Program-made: the position numbers and the translations under genes
Notes under the pieces: model-generated
The model's input: only the letters and a program-made list of their open reading frames with translations
Told to the model about the DNA's origin: nothing
Databases searched by the model: none
Part shown: piece by piece, positions 10,786 to 22,438 of the stretch
Numbering within the stretch: the first letter of the stretch is position 1
Layout: each line of letters starts with the position of its first letter
Origin: Strigamia acuminata
Lineage: Eukaryota > Arthropoda > Chilopoda > Geophilomorpha > Linotaeniidae
DNA: 64,000 nucleotides
NCBI GenBank assembly: GCA_949358305.1
Contig: OX442316.1
Span: 8,182,001 to 8,246,000 of the forward strand
Direction: 5' to 3'

Positions 10786-10892
10786 CAGGGTGTTCTAAAA
10801 GTTTGGTCCCCTCCAAATATTTCCTGAGCAATTGCATCTAGGCCAACTTTGATGAAGCGATCATATAGGAAGTTGGGTGAGAGCAATCCAAT
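10786..10892 (-). mobile_element. Fragment of a mariner-like element (CAGGGTGTTC end)
   Basis: A sequence absent from the paralogous blocks begins after TA with CAGGGTGTTCTAAAAGTTTG, a form typical of mariner-type termini. The minus strand keeps a short open stretch (NFLYDRFIKVGLDAIAQEI). The other end is missing and the fragment joins directly to another C3 piece, so this is a truncated relic at a rearrangement joint. The family call rests on the end motif only. Confidence 0.45.
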
Positions 10893-11030
10893 CTAATATT
10901 CGTCTATACAACCAGATAAAGGTTTTCTGTGTTCTCTTCCATTTCTGGGCACGCACATGCTGAACGGCCAGTGAAATTGATAATTTTATCTATTGTTATT
11001 TCGTCTTTTGTCTGCAAACCTAAAAATGGA
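10893..11030 (-). pseudogene. C3-like last-exon fragment A'
   Basis: A second copy of the C3 last-exon region found in fragments A and C. The minus strand reads QTKDEITIDKIINFTGR, then ACACPEMEENTEN and a stop. It stands alone without upstream exons. In frame it resembles the copy B version (QTKNQIIDEIITFTG) more than copy A does at that point. Confidence 0.75.
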
Positions 11031-11698
11031 GTATCATATAGTTCATGCTGATTAAATTAATTTGTGATGGGATATATTTTACGCTTTCAAAAGTTTATTT
11101 GGTGTTCAGTTTCTCTGATCGCAAGTAGTTTCAACACCTACAAGTATCTAGGTGTTATTTAATTTCTGCGTATATTGTTTTTTGATCTGCGGACATTCAA
11201 GGAACATTTTTAAAAAATTGGATCATTTTATTTAAATTTAAATTCGTTACAATTTCCATTAATGTTTTTGGATTTTCTTCCGGTGTTCTGAAAATTTTCA
11301 CAAAATAATTAATGACTGAACAATTAAAAATGAGTTTCAATTTAAAACGAAACTCTCGTCTGGTCCATCACAAAGGAAAAAAGGATTTTCTCAAGTTTTG
11401 ATTTTTAATTTATGATTGTAATTGTAATTATTTTAATAAGCTAAAGCATCAATTGTTGGTCTTTTGCGAGCATGAAGCAACCATCTGCATACAATTATTC
11501 AATTTAGCAATCAAAAAACGTTTCTACAACTTATCAGAAATCAGTCAATTTAACAGATATAAAATGTACATTTTTATTGTTCAACTTGGTACATGAATTT
11601 TACGACTAAATAGAGATGAAATTATATACTGGAATTTTTGCAGTTTGGTATTTTTTGATGGAATAAATGTGTGAACCTCGTTTTCCTTAATTCAAAAA
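11031..11698. other. Spacer between C3-like fragments
   Basis: The part at about 11400-11660 is a diverged third copy of the spacer that follows each FKRP-like gene (compare about 9230-9540 and 16085-16390). This suggests that a FKRP-like gene once stood before fragment B and was lost. The rest (11031-11400) is AT-rich without recognised content. Confidence 0.5.
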
Positions 11699-13451
11699 TT
11701 ACTGATCACACCCCAAGGCCCTTTCTGACATTCGTCTGTACAACCAGAGAAAGGTTTTCTGTAATTCTCTTTCGTTGGGATCCACTAAATCTCGAAGTAT
11801 TTGTAAATGCATTTCATACACACTTGTTTTTTGATCAAAAGTATATTTGTATCTGCAAAACCAAATGTTAATATGATTACAAAAATTAAGAAGGAATTTT
11901 TCGTTGAAATAATGTTTGGAATTTACTCACTTCCAGTTATTATGTTCATCTGTATAAGGGAAACCGTCCCGACCCATGATAATGTATGTTTTCTTTACTT
12001 TTATTTCTGGACATGCACGTGCTGAAAGGCCAGTGAAAGTGATAATCTCATCTATTATTTGGTTTTTTGTCTGCATCCCTAAAGATGGAATATTGTTTAT
12101 TCTGAAGAAATTAAATTATGATGAGATGTGTACCTTCTTTCAGAATCTCGGTGACGAGGAAATCGTAAGATGTGAAACCATCACTTTGGGTTTTCATAAT
12201 CAATGTTCCGTTCCACACTAATTAATTTTTTTTAAAAATCAAGCTGTTTGTTTACATTATTGTTTAGTGAAATTTGTTTACCAAAGTTGTGTACATCACA
12301 AACACGGCGCAAGAGTTGGTTGCGTTGTTCTCTGGCGTTAGATTCATCTTTTATATCATCAAACGGAAAACATGGCGGGCATGGGCCTGAAATGAAAACA
12401 ACAATTTGTTGAATTATAATAATATTAATAATGGAATTGAATGTTTTATAGCAATTCTTGTAAATTGAAAAAGCATCTTTCAGGTTAGCATTGTATAGGT
12501 CTACAGAGTTTACGGGTGATTTCAACATTCTCCGGAGTTTTCGGGAATTCAGAATTTTTGAAAAATGTTTTACTCATAAATTATCACCGTTTTACATTCT
12601 GTATTTTTAATTAATTTATGAAGATTTAACTCACCTTCAGCACAGCGACATTGCCTTCCTTCACAAATTGGAGCCAACATAGAGCTTCCGCCATCTGGGG
12701 TGTAAAACTTTTCACAAGATTTGCCTATTTTCAAGCAACATAACACTGTAGTAGAGAAAATTCCAAAAAGCTTGAAGGTTGCAAACCTGGTTCATAGTAG
12801 TCAATAAACCTTGACTGTTGTCGGTTGAACTTTACCCACTGAGAATTCTTGCATAGTCCGTAGTTTAATACACAGATCGTCATCATGAGGTACCTATAAA
12901 TTAGATGTAACTAATTATTATATGGAGTTTAATAATCTTAGTATCGAAAGAGGTCTGTATAGGTCCGGCAAACGAGAGATCTGGTTTCGGCTTCACTCTT
13001 CGGACCCCAAACCGTTTCGTTTATTCAATTTGGGAGGCGGGATGTATATAAAGACCATTAATTTTCTAGGTGTTCTTATTCGACATACACAAGATTTAGA
13101 TGGGGTTTAACTATTGACACAAAAAAATAAGAATACCGTATCTATATACAACACGACTGATTTATCGGATGGTTCATATTGAGTGATGGTCCCATCTTTG
13201 ATCAACTACAAATAAATGTCAATGTTTTTGTGTGCATTGTAAGAATATTCAGTTTTATTTACCTTTATCAAATCATCTTTGATGGGTTTGTATCCTGTCA
13301 ACATTCCAATGTCTAATATGGACATGCCAGCTGGTTTATCCTCTAGATATCTTACGCAAATTTCTAATTTTACAATATGGCGGCTTTCGTGCACTAAATC
13401 GTTTTCATTCCCAAATTCATACTCGTCCTTATCATCCTCATCTTCATCCTC
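11699..13451 (-). pseudogene. Complement C3-like 3' end, fragment B (eight exons)
   Basis: The most complete copy. Exons right to left: 13263-about 13451 (MG8: LEICVRYLEDKPAGMSILDI), 13137-13205 (TQYEPSDKSVVLYIDT), 12787-12893 (GKVQPTTVKVY), 12635-12724 (SCEKFYTPDGG), 12282-12386 (CPPCFPF...LLRRVCDVHNF), 12134-12217, 11931-12078 (CPEIKVKKTYIIMGRDGF) and 11699-11852, ending ...RALGCDQ. Order, Cys spacing and length match the C-terminus of C3, the thioester complement protein. All introns are GT-AG and phases agree, except that one extra base in the 12787-12893 exon (TTTATTGAC) creates a stop. The left part of the gene is cut off at 13452, where the FKRP block 2 begins. Confidence 0.88.
12960..13090. 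repeat. tRNA-like SINE remnant in a C3-like intron
   Basis: The segment GTCCGGCAAACGAGAGATCT followed by GG resembles the anticodon/B-box part of tRNA-derived SINE heads. The same piece occurs at 23457 with more of the left head (TTAGTTTAATTGG) and in inverted form around 22405-22440/23315-23345. It lies in the same C3-like intron in copies B and D. Confidence 0.45.
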
Positions 13452-14008
13452 ATTATTTAAACTATCCAGAACCGTGAATCAAAGAACGTCCCTATACCTA
13501 TAGCAGAAATCAATGAAGTTGAGAGAAATAAATATATATTATATATTTATATTGTTCAATTAGGAAATTTGCCTCTTGATTTTTACGACAAAAGAGTGGA
13601 TCTGTTACCGTATATATCCTACGCAAATGATTTTCTATACATTATTAGTAAAAAAAAAATATCAAATGAATTTCTGTAATCTGGTGCGAGGGAAACGGTC
13701 CCGAAAGCTGAAACAATTGAAGGACTAAAATTTGTCAATCAATTGTTGAAACAACAAGGGAAATGCTATGATTCATTGCCACGACATCCAGTGTTAGTAT
13801 TTATAACTGTTCAGACAAAAAAACAAAAAGAACAGTCGCAATATTTGTGTTCTATTTAATTTTACTGTCGTGAAGGTGTGATGATTTGATAGTTAAGTAA
13901 TCGGAAGTGATTATTAATTGTTATTTAAGGTACCAAATGAGGAATTGTTTTTTAATTTAATGGTTTATTCAGTGTTTACATTACAGGTTCATAAAGCAAA
14001 ATAGCAAC

Positions 14009-15835
14009 ATGATATTACCTCGGAACATTGTGATTTCTTTCGTTGTTCTCTGTAACATTGTCATGTTCGTTTTGTACTTCAGCAGCACTGGGAATCGACA
14101 GTCCAGTCATTACGACGACGCTATGACGTACTTAGAAGACATTTTATTCATTATGAAAAAAGACCCAAATCGCTACAACAAAGAAATTACATCAAAATTA
14201 TCCGAAGCATTTCGCATATTGTCTTCAGAAATCTCGGGCGAATCGAATATTGGCAGTTTAACCAAGTCATTTGCTTTGAATTCGGACAGCTCTCTCGTCT
14301 CTGACACTTCAGAGCACGAATCTTCGGGTTTAAAAGCACCTCCATACGCATGTCCTGAACGATTTATCCATGCCAAATACGGTCATCCTCTTTTCTTGTC
14401 AGGAAGCTGGGTTACCGAAGATTGTGGAGCCGTAAAACCCATCTCCGAAATCCTAACCGTTGTTTTTGTGACATCCAAAGAAAATCCGTGTTCGGCGGCA
14501 GACATCGAAGTGTTGTTACAAATTTTAAAATTGTATCCCGATTTGCCTATTCTAATCGGGACACCTGAAAAATCCGAGTGTACTTTCCACCAACCTAATA
14601 TTAATATAGTCATGTTTTCGTCCGAGATGAACCTAGGAGGCAGACTAAACGGACTAATTAATGCAGTAAACACTCCATTGACCTTAATTGCACGTAATTT
14701 GGATCATTTCGATTGGTTAGCACGATTGGAGCGACAGTTAAGTGTTTTTTCCGCCGAGCCTAGCGCTGTTATTGTAGGCGGATCAGTTCGCAACAAAACG
14801 GGGCATTGGCAAGCTGGATGCTACCAGATAGAACTAAAGCAATACATATTGAAATATATTGAGGGTTACTACGAATCGAAACACGAATGCATGTACTGTG
14901 AACATTTAATCGGCCCCTTCATTGCGAAATCGAAATTTCTACGTGTTCATAAATTTGACAAATCTCTGAAGGATGATATGGTGTTTGAAGATTTCTTTAT
15001 AGACATTCATCAGTCAAACTCTGGGTCTATTTTAGCCTGTCCAGATGTCATGTATCATTCAACTGATCCAAGGATCCAATTGAAGATAAATGAACGTAAA
15101 ACATGGTTTTCATTAAGCGGAAAATGGGGCTTGAATAGACTTGTTTTTTCTGATGGCATCACGCATAAATTCTCGTGTGAAGAAAGCAAACTGAATTGTA
15201 AATCTCTAGTTAGACAAGTCGGTGCTAAGATGATGCCAGTTTGTTGCAGAGATGCATTGATCAATGGATATAAAGTGTTTCATGACTTTTGTGTTAAACA
15301 CAACGTTTTGTATCAGATAGAAGGCGGTTCGACATTGGGAGGTGTTAAGTTAAGTGATGTAATACCTTGGGATATGGATGGTGATGGAAATTACTATGAA
15401 GACAAAATGGGATTGTTTGCTAAAACGATGAATTGGAGTAATTCAAACGGTGAAATTTATGTGGATCATATAAAAATGAAAGGTGCTGGGTTTTTTTACG
15501 TGTCGACTCCAAATGCGTATATTGAATTTTATGCCGTGCGAATGTTGTCTGTCGATGCGAAAAATTTAAACGGAATATTTCGCGATACGCCCACGTTAAT
15601 TCGAATAGGTGATGTATGGGTTTATGCACCACCTAGTCCGGGCTTGTACGCTCGTAATTATTATGGAAATGAAATGTTACGTCATTCTAATAGTTACAGT
15701 CATTTGGGGAGATCACATTGGTATTCGCCGTACAACGCCGTATCCGATTCATTTATCAAGTGTAATATTAAGCATCATGCGTGTTTGGATCAATATGTGA
15801 CTGATGGGAGTATTCAATTCAAAATTCCTGACTAG
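14009..15835 (+). CDS. FKRP-like protein with LicD domain, paralogue 2 (608 aa)
   Basis: A single coding exon, nearly identical to paralogue 1 with scattered substitutions, for example ILPRNI versus MLSRNI at the N-terminus and NCKSLVRQVGAK versus NCIYLYEQVGAI just before the LicD domain. The anchor, GT-A-like domain, EGGSTLGG and IPWDMDGDG motifs are all intact. A one-base deletion (GACTAGG against GACGTAGG) moves the stop forward, removing the last few residues, and one extra residue lies before VSDSFIKC. The differing region around residues 395-410 is the most changed part of the two proteins. Both copies look functional by open frame. The role is inferred as for paralogue 1: a Golgi phosphosugar transferase of unknown acceptor. 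Confidence 0.9.
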   Translation: MILPRNIVISFVVLCNIVMFVLYFSSTGNRQSSHYDDAMTYLEDILFIMKKDPNRYNKEITSKLSEAFRILSSEISGESNIGSLTKSFALNSDSSLVSDTSEHESSGLKAPPYACPERFIHAKYGHPLFLSGSWVTEDCGAVKPISEILTVVFVTSKENPCSAADIEVLLQILKLYPDLPILIGTPEKSECTFHQPNINIVMFSSEMNLGGRLNGLINAVNTPLTLIARNLDHFDWLARLERQLSVFSAEPSAVIVGGSVRNKTGHWQAGCYQIELKQYILKYIEGYYESKHECMYCEHLIGPFIAKSKFLRVHKFDKSLKDDMVFEDFFIDIHQSNSGSILACPDVMYHSTDPRIQLKINERKTWFSLSGKWGLNRLVFSDGITHKFSCEESKLNCKSLVRQVGAKMMPVCCRDALINGYKVFHDFCVKHNVLYQIEGGSTLGGVKLSDVIPWDMDGDGNYYEDKMGLFAKTMNWSNSNGEIYVDHIKMKGAGFFYVSTPNAYIEFYAVRMLSVDAKNLNGIFRDTPTLIRIGDVWVYAPPSPGLYARNYYGNEMLRHSNSYSHLGRSHWYSPYNAVSDSFIKCNIKHHACLDQYVTDGSIQFKIPD

Positions 15836-16460
15836 GAAATAAGATTGTTTAGTGGTTTGTTTCTTTGTTGTTTGAAGGTGTTCAGCAATTTAAGTCATAC
15901 TTTATAATAATAAAAAATTGTAGTTGCAGTCATTGCAAAATTAAACAATGATCATGTTGAAGTTTATCGCGTTAATTTCTGCTGTTGCTTGACCATTCTC
16001 TACTTAAAATGTTTGTTTAATTGAATTTTTTTTAAATTAATGTTCATAATCATTATGATCGACAACTTGGTAATTATAAAATTGTTGATTTTTAATTTAT
16101 GATTGTAATTGTATTTCTTTTCAGAATCTAAGCATCAATTTTCGGCGATATACTGCAAGCACCTGCAATACAATTATTCAATCCAGCTATGACGGTGAAA
16201 CAAGAAATGGTTCTACAACGTAACTAACCAGTCCACAATGAAAAGGTAAGACTAATTTAAAAATTATGTTTTTATAGTTCAAATTAGTAAATCTAGCTTT
16301 GATTTACCGATAAAATACGAGTGAAATGACTTTATTTAATGGTAATCACTAATCATGAACTAAATTTGTGTATTTTGGTATTTTTTGATGGGTTTAAGTG
16401 TGTAAACCTCGCTCGCGATTGCGATGCTAATCGCATCGCATGCTCCCGTCTAATATTCGT
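15836..16460. other. 3' UTR and spacer of FKRP-like gene 2
   Basis: A polyadenylation-type AATAAA lies near 15907. At about 16125-16247 there is an exon-like segment (TTTCTTTTCAG before it, AAAAGGTAAGAC after it) containing a 12-codon frame, MTVKQEMVLQRN, conserved in copy 1. It is probably a spliced 3' UTR exon or a relic. The empty sites of the two copy-1 MITEs lie at 16038 and 16443. Confidence 0.5.
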
Positions 16461-17287
16461 CTATACAAACAGATAAAGGTTTTCTGTGTTCTCTTCCATT
16501 TCTGGACATGCACATGCTGAACGGCCAGTGAAAGTGATAATCTCAACAATTATTTTGTCTGCTATCCTGAAGATGGAATATTGTTCATCCTGAAAAAATT
16601 AAATGATGAGATATTTACCTTCTTTCAGAATCTCGGTGACGAGGAAATCGTAAGATGTGAAACCATCACTTTGGGTTTTCATAATCAATGTTCCATTCCA
16701 CACTAGTAATTTTTTTCAAAAATCAAGTTGTTTTTTAGAGTTTATTGTTTAGTTAAATTTATTTACCAAAGTTGTGTACATCACAAACACGGCGCAAGAG
16801 TTGGTTGCGTTGTTCTCTGGCGTTAGATTCATTCGTCAAACGGAAAACATGGCGGGCATGGGCCTGAAATCAAAACAATAATGGTTAGCATGGCATAGGT
16901 CTACCGAGTTTACGGGTGATTTCAGCGTTCTTCTGAGTTTTCGAGAATTCAGAGTTTTTAAAAAATTTTTTATTGAAAAATTATCACCGTGATACATTCT
17001 GTATTTTAAATTAATATTTGAAGATTTAACTCACCTTCAGCACAGCGACATTGCCTTCCTTCACAAATTGGAGACAACATAGAGCTTCCGCCATCTGGGG
17101 TGTAAAACCTTTCACAAGATTTGTCTATTTTTAAGCAAAAATGTAGTAGAGAAAATTCCAAAAAGTTTGAAGGTTGCAAACCTGGTTCATAGTAGTCATA
17201 AACCTTGACTGTTGTCGGTTGAACTTTACCCACTGAGACTTCTTGCATAGTCAGTAGTTTAATACACAGATCCTCATTATTAAGTAC
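16461..17287 (-). pseudogene. Complement C3-like 3' end, fragment C
   Basis: Exons right to left: 17182-17287 (NNEDLCIKLLTMQEVSVGK, then VQPTTVKVYDYYEP), 17035-17124 (SCERFYTPDGG), 16767-16863 (CPPCFPF), 16619-16702 and 16461-16558. Unlike copy A it keeps the MG8 acceptor (TTTGCAG) and has no extra base in that exon. Like copy A it has a TGA just after CPPCFPFD and the shortened last exon. Its next upstream exon lies 6.3 kb away at 23628-23696, beyond the transposon nest. Confidence 0.85.
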
Positions 17288-17370
17288 CTGCAAATTGGAT
17301 GTGTATTATGAGGAATCAGAAAGTTTAAGAATCAATATCGAAAAGAGGTCTGTATAAGAGACCCTACAGC

Positions 17371-17699
17371 TGTATTGAATGTTGTTGTGTTCTGTATAAG
17401 TTGAATTGTTGGAGCAGCAGTTGAAAGAAGTGATTGTCGGTTTGTGTCTTAACTACAACTGATTTATTCTTGAGTGTGAGCAAGTGAAGTGACAACATGA
17501 GCACCCTGATTGGTTACAAAATATTAGGGGTCACGCATTGAATAAGGGAGGGTAATAAAAGAGAGGGAAAGCACAAGGGCAATAAAAGTACATAAGATTT
17601 CACTGCAAAACACTGCAGTTTCCTCACACAAAGATGAAAACGTGTATATTAATTAAATATAAAATAATAAACACTTGAATGCTTTAAGAATAACATACA
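17371..17699 (-). mobile_element. 3' LTR of the Gypsy-type element
   Basis: 329 bp with TGTAT...ATACA termini. Read on the minus strand it contains an AATAAATCAG polyadenylation signal about 110 bp before its end. It lies just downstream (minus strand) of the pol gene, at the place expected of a 3' LTR. No 5' LTR is found upstream of 22.3 kb, so the element is truncated. Confidence 0.75.
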
Positions 17700-17705
17700 C
17701 TAATA

Positions 17706-18892
17706 CTAGCCCGCACCCATGTGTATTGGGCCGCTTGTTTTTTTTGATGTTGCAAAAAAGAAAATTATAAATTTTGAACTCAAAAAAAAGTTTTTAATCA
17801 AAATGAATAAATGCACCTTGTAGAACAAACATTGGGCTTTATTTTTAAAAAAAAAATTTTTTTTTAACTTAAATGGGCCAAAAGTTATGGCCATTTGAAT
17901 TTGCGTCACTTGGCACAAGTGTATTGGGCCACCACGCTAATTGCCTCAAGTGAGTTGGGCCGGCAGAAAAAGCTTAGCACCACATCCGAAAAATCACACA
18001 AAAAACTGGTTTCTTCAGAAAATCATTGTTTATTGGAACAATACTTTACAATATTTTGTTGAATAACCAAAATTTTGTATGTGATTGTGCAGGCCAAGTC
18101 AAAACCTAAATGTGATGGGTTTGGAAAACTGAGCAAATGACTTGACTTTATGTTTAGAATCATTTTCCTGCTGAAATATCCATGTCAAAGGCATAAGTAT
18201 ATTGGTCCATGAAACCCTTAATTTAATGTTGTGGACCGATACACATACAGGAAACCATCCCCAAGCCATTTTACTATTGGGATGGCTTGGGGATGGTTTC
18301 CTGTATGTGTATCGGTCCACAACATTAAATTAAGGGTTTCATGGACCAATATACTTATGTAAAAGTGTTAGAGGATTGTTATGCTTCCATTTGCAGATGA
18401 TAAACTGCCTTTGACATGGATATTTCAGCAAGAGAATGATTCTAAACATAAAGTCAAGTCATTTGCTCAGTTTTCCAAACCCATCACATTTAGGTTTTGA
18501 CTTGGCCTGCACAATCACATACAAAATTTTGGTTATTCAACAAAATATTGTAAAGTATTGTTCCAATAAACAATGATTTTCTGAAGAAACCAGTTTTTTG
18601 TGTGATTTTTCGGATGTGGTGCTAAGCTTTTTCTGCCGGCCCAACTCACTTGAGGCAATTAGCGTGGTGGCCCAATACACTTGTGCCAAGTGACGCAAAT
18701 TCAAATGGCCATAACTTTTGGCCCATTTAAGTTACAATTTTATTTTTTTTTTAAAAATAAAGCCCAATGTTTGTTCTACAAGGTGCATTTATTTATTTTG
18801 ATTAAAAACTTTTTTTTGAGTTCGAAATTTACAATTTTCTTTTTTGCAACATCAAAAAATACAAGCGGCCCAATACACATGGGTGCGGGTTG
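17706..18892. mobile_element. Tc1-derived foldback element (1.19-kb palindrome)
   Basis: Two arms (17706-18268 and 18283-18892) are nearly perfect reverse complements around a 14-bp loop; TA lies at both outer edges. The ends read CCCGCACCCATGTGTATTGG. Each arm carries a piece of Tc1-family transposase, for instance WIFQQENDSKHKVKSF, the relic of the FQQDNDPKH catalytic region, plus MAWGWF. The right arm has about 47 bp more transposase sequence (VLEDCY region) missing from the left. The element sits between the Gypsy pol gene and its LTR, so it jumped into the retrotransposon. Confidence 0.9.
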
Positions 18893-18966
18893 TATAATTG
18901 AATAATTGTAAGAACATTTTGAAATGACAGTTCCTTGAACTAAGGAATAATAACAATAATAGTATC

Positions 18967-21900
18967 TCATTGAAAACCATAATATTGTGGTGGTCTTCTA
19001 TCACGTGAAGGGTGATTATAACGTGGTAGGGGTGGAGGTACAGGTGGAGTTTGGATATTAGGAATAATAGTAGGATTTGAATTAGCATTTGGTGTTGGGT
19101 TAGGATTTGGTGCTGCGATCATCTCAGGAGATAAGCAAAACTCATCTTGTTGAGGCTCCTCCCCCCTAGATGATCGCACACGAATTTGATCAACGTGACG
19201 TTTCCATGTCACCCCTGATGGAAGCATTACTAGGTAGGTGACAGGTGAAAGTTGCTTTGAAATGATAGCCGAAACCCATTGCATTGATTTAGAATAATCC
19301 CGTACAAATACCAATTGTTGTGGTTTAAAATTCCTCCGTACCGACGCGTTTTGTTGCATTTCAAAAACGCGCGGGTGAAGCAGGTGAAGACGAGTGCGCA
19401 TTTCTCTAGTAGTGAATGCTTTGGCCGGCGACATTTGTGTCGTAGCGTGCGGTGTTGACCGATAAAAATATAGAAAATTCTGCACAGCATCCTCCAAAGT
19501 GAGACGCTCACTCATAAACTTCTTCACCTGTGTTTTAAACGTTTTAACAAAACCTTCCACGGCTCCATTAGTAGCCGGGTGATAAGGTGGAGAGCGAGTT
19601 TGCTTAATGCCATTGCGAGACAGGAATGATTGAAATTCTTGCGCAATGAATTGAGGGCCAGAGTCAGAGTGGATATGAAGTGGCAAGCCATGACGTGCAA
19701 ACCAATCCTTTAACACCCGGATGGTTGCAGCGGCTGTAGTAGTTTTCATGATTGCCACCTCGCACCATTTAGACTTGGCATAAACTGCCAATAAAAAATT
19801 ATAGTTCATAAATGGACCCGCAAAATCAAGGTGAACCCTTCCCCATACAGTGTCCGGAATCGGCCATTTTTGTGAAGAGTCCTTTGGGGGAGAGGGCAAG
19901 TTGCGAGCGCAGATGTCACAACCCCTTATAGTTTGCTCGATTTGGGCGTCCAATTGGGGCCACCAGACAACAGAGCGGGCCAATAATTTAGTCCGCACAA
20001 TGCCTGCATGCCCGGCATGTAGTTCTATTAGAACACTGTTTCGCAACTCGTGCGGAACAATTATTCTTTCCCCGAAAAATAAAATCCCATCATTACTTGA
20101 TAATGAATGGCGAATTTTGTGAAAAGGCTGCAAGTCAGTATCCTTGCAGTCCTTCCAGCCTTGCTGAATAGCTGTGAGTACTTTTTGGAGTGTGGTGTCT
20201 TGTAGGACAGCTTGTTTAAGAATTGGAAGTGAAATTGGCAATGAATGTAATTGATCTGCAAATATAGAAAAGACACCACCGTCCATTTCCTCCAGTTTGG
20301 TGTCAAATTTACCAACATTGTGTGAAAGCGCATCTGCAACTTGGTTCTTCTGTCCTGCAATATGGTTAATTGTGTAATCATAAGCATTGAGGAAAATTGA
20401 CCACCTGTGCAACCTTGCAGCAACCACTTGATTACAACCTCTTTTGTCCCCGAAAATGTGAACCAAGGGTTTATGGTCGGTCTGAAGAATAAAATGGCGA
20501 CCATACAGGAAATGGTGAAATTTTCGAATCCCAAAAATAATAGCAAGACCTTCCTTTTCTATTTGAGAATAGTTCTTTTGAGCACTATTAAGTAATGTGC
20601 TTGCAAAAGCAATTGGTGCCAGGGTGCCATCTTTTCCCAGGTGGGAAATGACTGTCCCCAGACCGAATGGAGAAGCATCTACAGTGAGGTACACCTCCTG
20701 TTTTGAATTAAAGTGAGTAAGGAATTTTGCTGTACTCAAAGAAGTCTTAATTTGTTTAAAGGCCTCTGTCTGCTTGTTACCCCAAGCCCATTTCACTCCA
20801 TTCCTAGTAAGGACATAAAGTGGTTCTAAGATGGCAGCCAGGTTACACAGAAATTTTGAATAATAATTTACCATACCCAACCATGATTTTAATTGTGAAA
20901 CATCCTTTGGTTCTGGAGCCTGTAGCAATGGCTCAACCTTGGATTCAATTGTTTCAATACCCTTTTTTGAGATTTTGAAACCCAAAAAATGCACACTAGG
21001 CTGAAGAAAGTTGCATTTTGACTTATTTAGCCTTAGACCCTTTTCTTTGAATACACTCAAAACCTTATCCAAGTTGATGAGGTGTTCCTCATCAGTGGTC
21101 CCTGTTGTATATATGTCATCAATAAAAGGTTGGGTCATAGGAAAGGGAGCCACTAATTGCTCCACAGCCTTTTGAAAAATGGCTGGGGCAGATGAGATGC
21201 CATAAAAGAGACGGTTCACTTGAAATAGACCCATATGTGTGTTTATGACACACAATTCTTTGCTAGCTTCATCCAGTTCCAACTGATTATAAGCATTTGC
21301 AAAATCCAAAGTGGTGTAAGAATTTCCCCCTGCTAATTTGGTACATATGTCCTCAAAGTGGGGTAAAGGATAAGAATCTTTTAAAATTGCTTTGTTGACC
21401 GTTCTGTTGTAACATCCGGCCAAGCGAATTGCCCCGTTGCTTTTTTTAATGGGAATGACAGGAGTTGCCCAACGTGAGAAAGTGATAGGAGTAATTATAC
21501 CTTGTTGCTGCAGTTGTTTTAACTCAGTTTCCACCCCCTCCCTTAGTGCCAGTGGCACATTATATGCTTTTAAGAAAATGGGGATGACTTTAGGGTCTAC
21601 ATTTATGGATGCCTGAAAATCTTTACAGCAACCAATTTCGTTTTTAAACAATTCAATATTATTTTCTAAAACACTTTCAAGAGTTAAATTGGTACTTATT
21701 GCATGAACATTGCTGCTTTTGAATTTTTGAAGTAAACCGAGTGACTCCATCCAGTCTCGGCCTAGCAGCGCAACGGCACCGTCCTTAACTACATTTAGTT
21801 TTAGGATGTGTGATGTATTTTCATGTAGCACTTCCACTTCTATTTGTCCCAATGATTGTAAACGCACTCCTCCGTATGTGCGTAACGTTAGAACAGTAGG

Positions 21901-22330
21901 TTTGAGTTTGAATGAAGAAAAGTTCCTGGCATGGCATTGATCACTGATGATTGAAACTGTTGCACCAGTGTCCACTTCCATATTTAATGCAATGCCACTC
22001 ACGTTTAAAGTCAACATCAATGGTGGTACCTGTGCTGCGCCAATTTGGTGCACATTGTAAAACGGTACGTCACTTTCCGCAGACACTTGATGTGTTTGTT
22101 TGGCACGTTGTGCTGCAAAGCACACTGCCTGGATGTGGCCCTGCTTGCCACAATGGTTGCACTTGGCCGTGCGAAAACGGCACTCATCTCTACGATGCGT
22201 AGTGGCACCGCATGAAAAACACTTCCCGGATGCAGGCGATTTGAAGTTAGAATTAAACTTAGGTTTTGAATTACCTTGTTTGTGTATTTTCTTCTCTGAA
22301 TTTATTCTACATGCTGGATATTTTTAATGC
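18967..22330 (-). mobile_element. Gypsy-type retrotransposon gag (end) and pol
   Basis: One open frame of about 1120 codons on the minus strand, with no internal ATG needed at its left. It starts with gag zinc knuckles (CFSCGATTHRRDEC; CNHCGKQGHIQAVC). An aspartic protease (VDTGATVS) follows, then reverse transcriptase (YNQLELDEASKELC; FIDDI at the catalytic box) and RNase H (TVDASPFGLG). The integrase has its HHCC zinc site (HAGHAG...CDIC) and D-D-E residues (HLDFAGPF, IHSDSGPQF, ATNGAVEGF). Domain order PR-RT-RH-IN defines the Ty3/Gypsy group. No env gene. pol shows no stop or frameshift, so the insertion looks recent, but most of gag and the 5' LTR are gone. Confidence 0.95.
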
Positions 22331-22438
22331 TGGAAATGGTATTACACCTAGAAAATTCATTACGCCGCCTAAATTTCTAATTGAAAAAACGAAACGGCTT
22401 GGACTCCGGGGGAGTCCAGAGCCGGGAGTCGAACCAGG

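Larger units (their letters stand above)
13452..17357. repeat. Duplicated block, copy 2
   Basis: It matches copy 1 (6222-10783) in order and almost base for base by eye, minus the two transposons of copy 1. Its left edge cuts into a C3-like MG8 exon of fragment B, where an acidic EDEDEDD-coding run meets ATTATTTAAACTATCC. Its right edge is where a 6.1-kb transposon nest begins. Confidence 0.9.

Noticed and set aside
11699-13451. Functional complement C3 gene
   Set aside because: Only the last eight exons are present, one has a frame-breaking extra base, and the 5' side is cut by the FKRP block; a sequencing error could explain the extra base but not the missing gene body.
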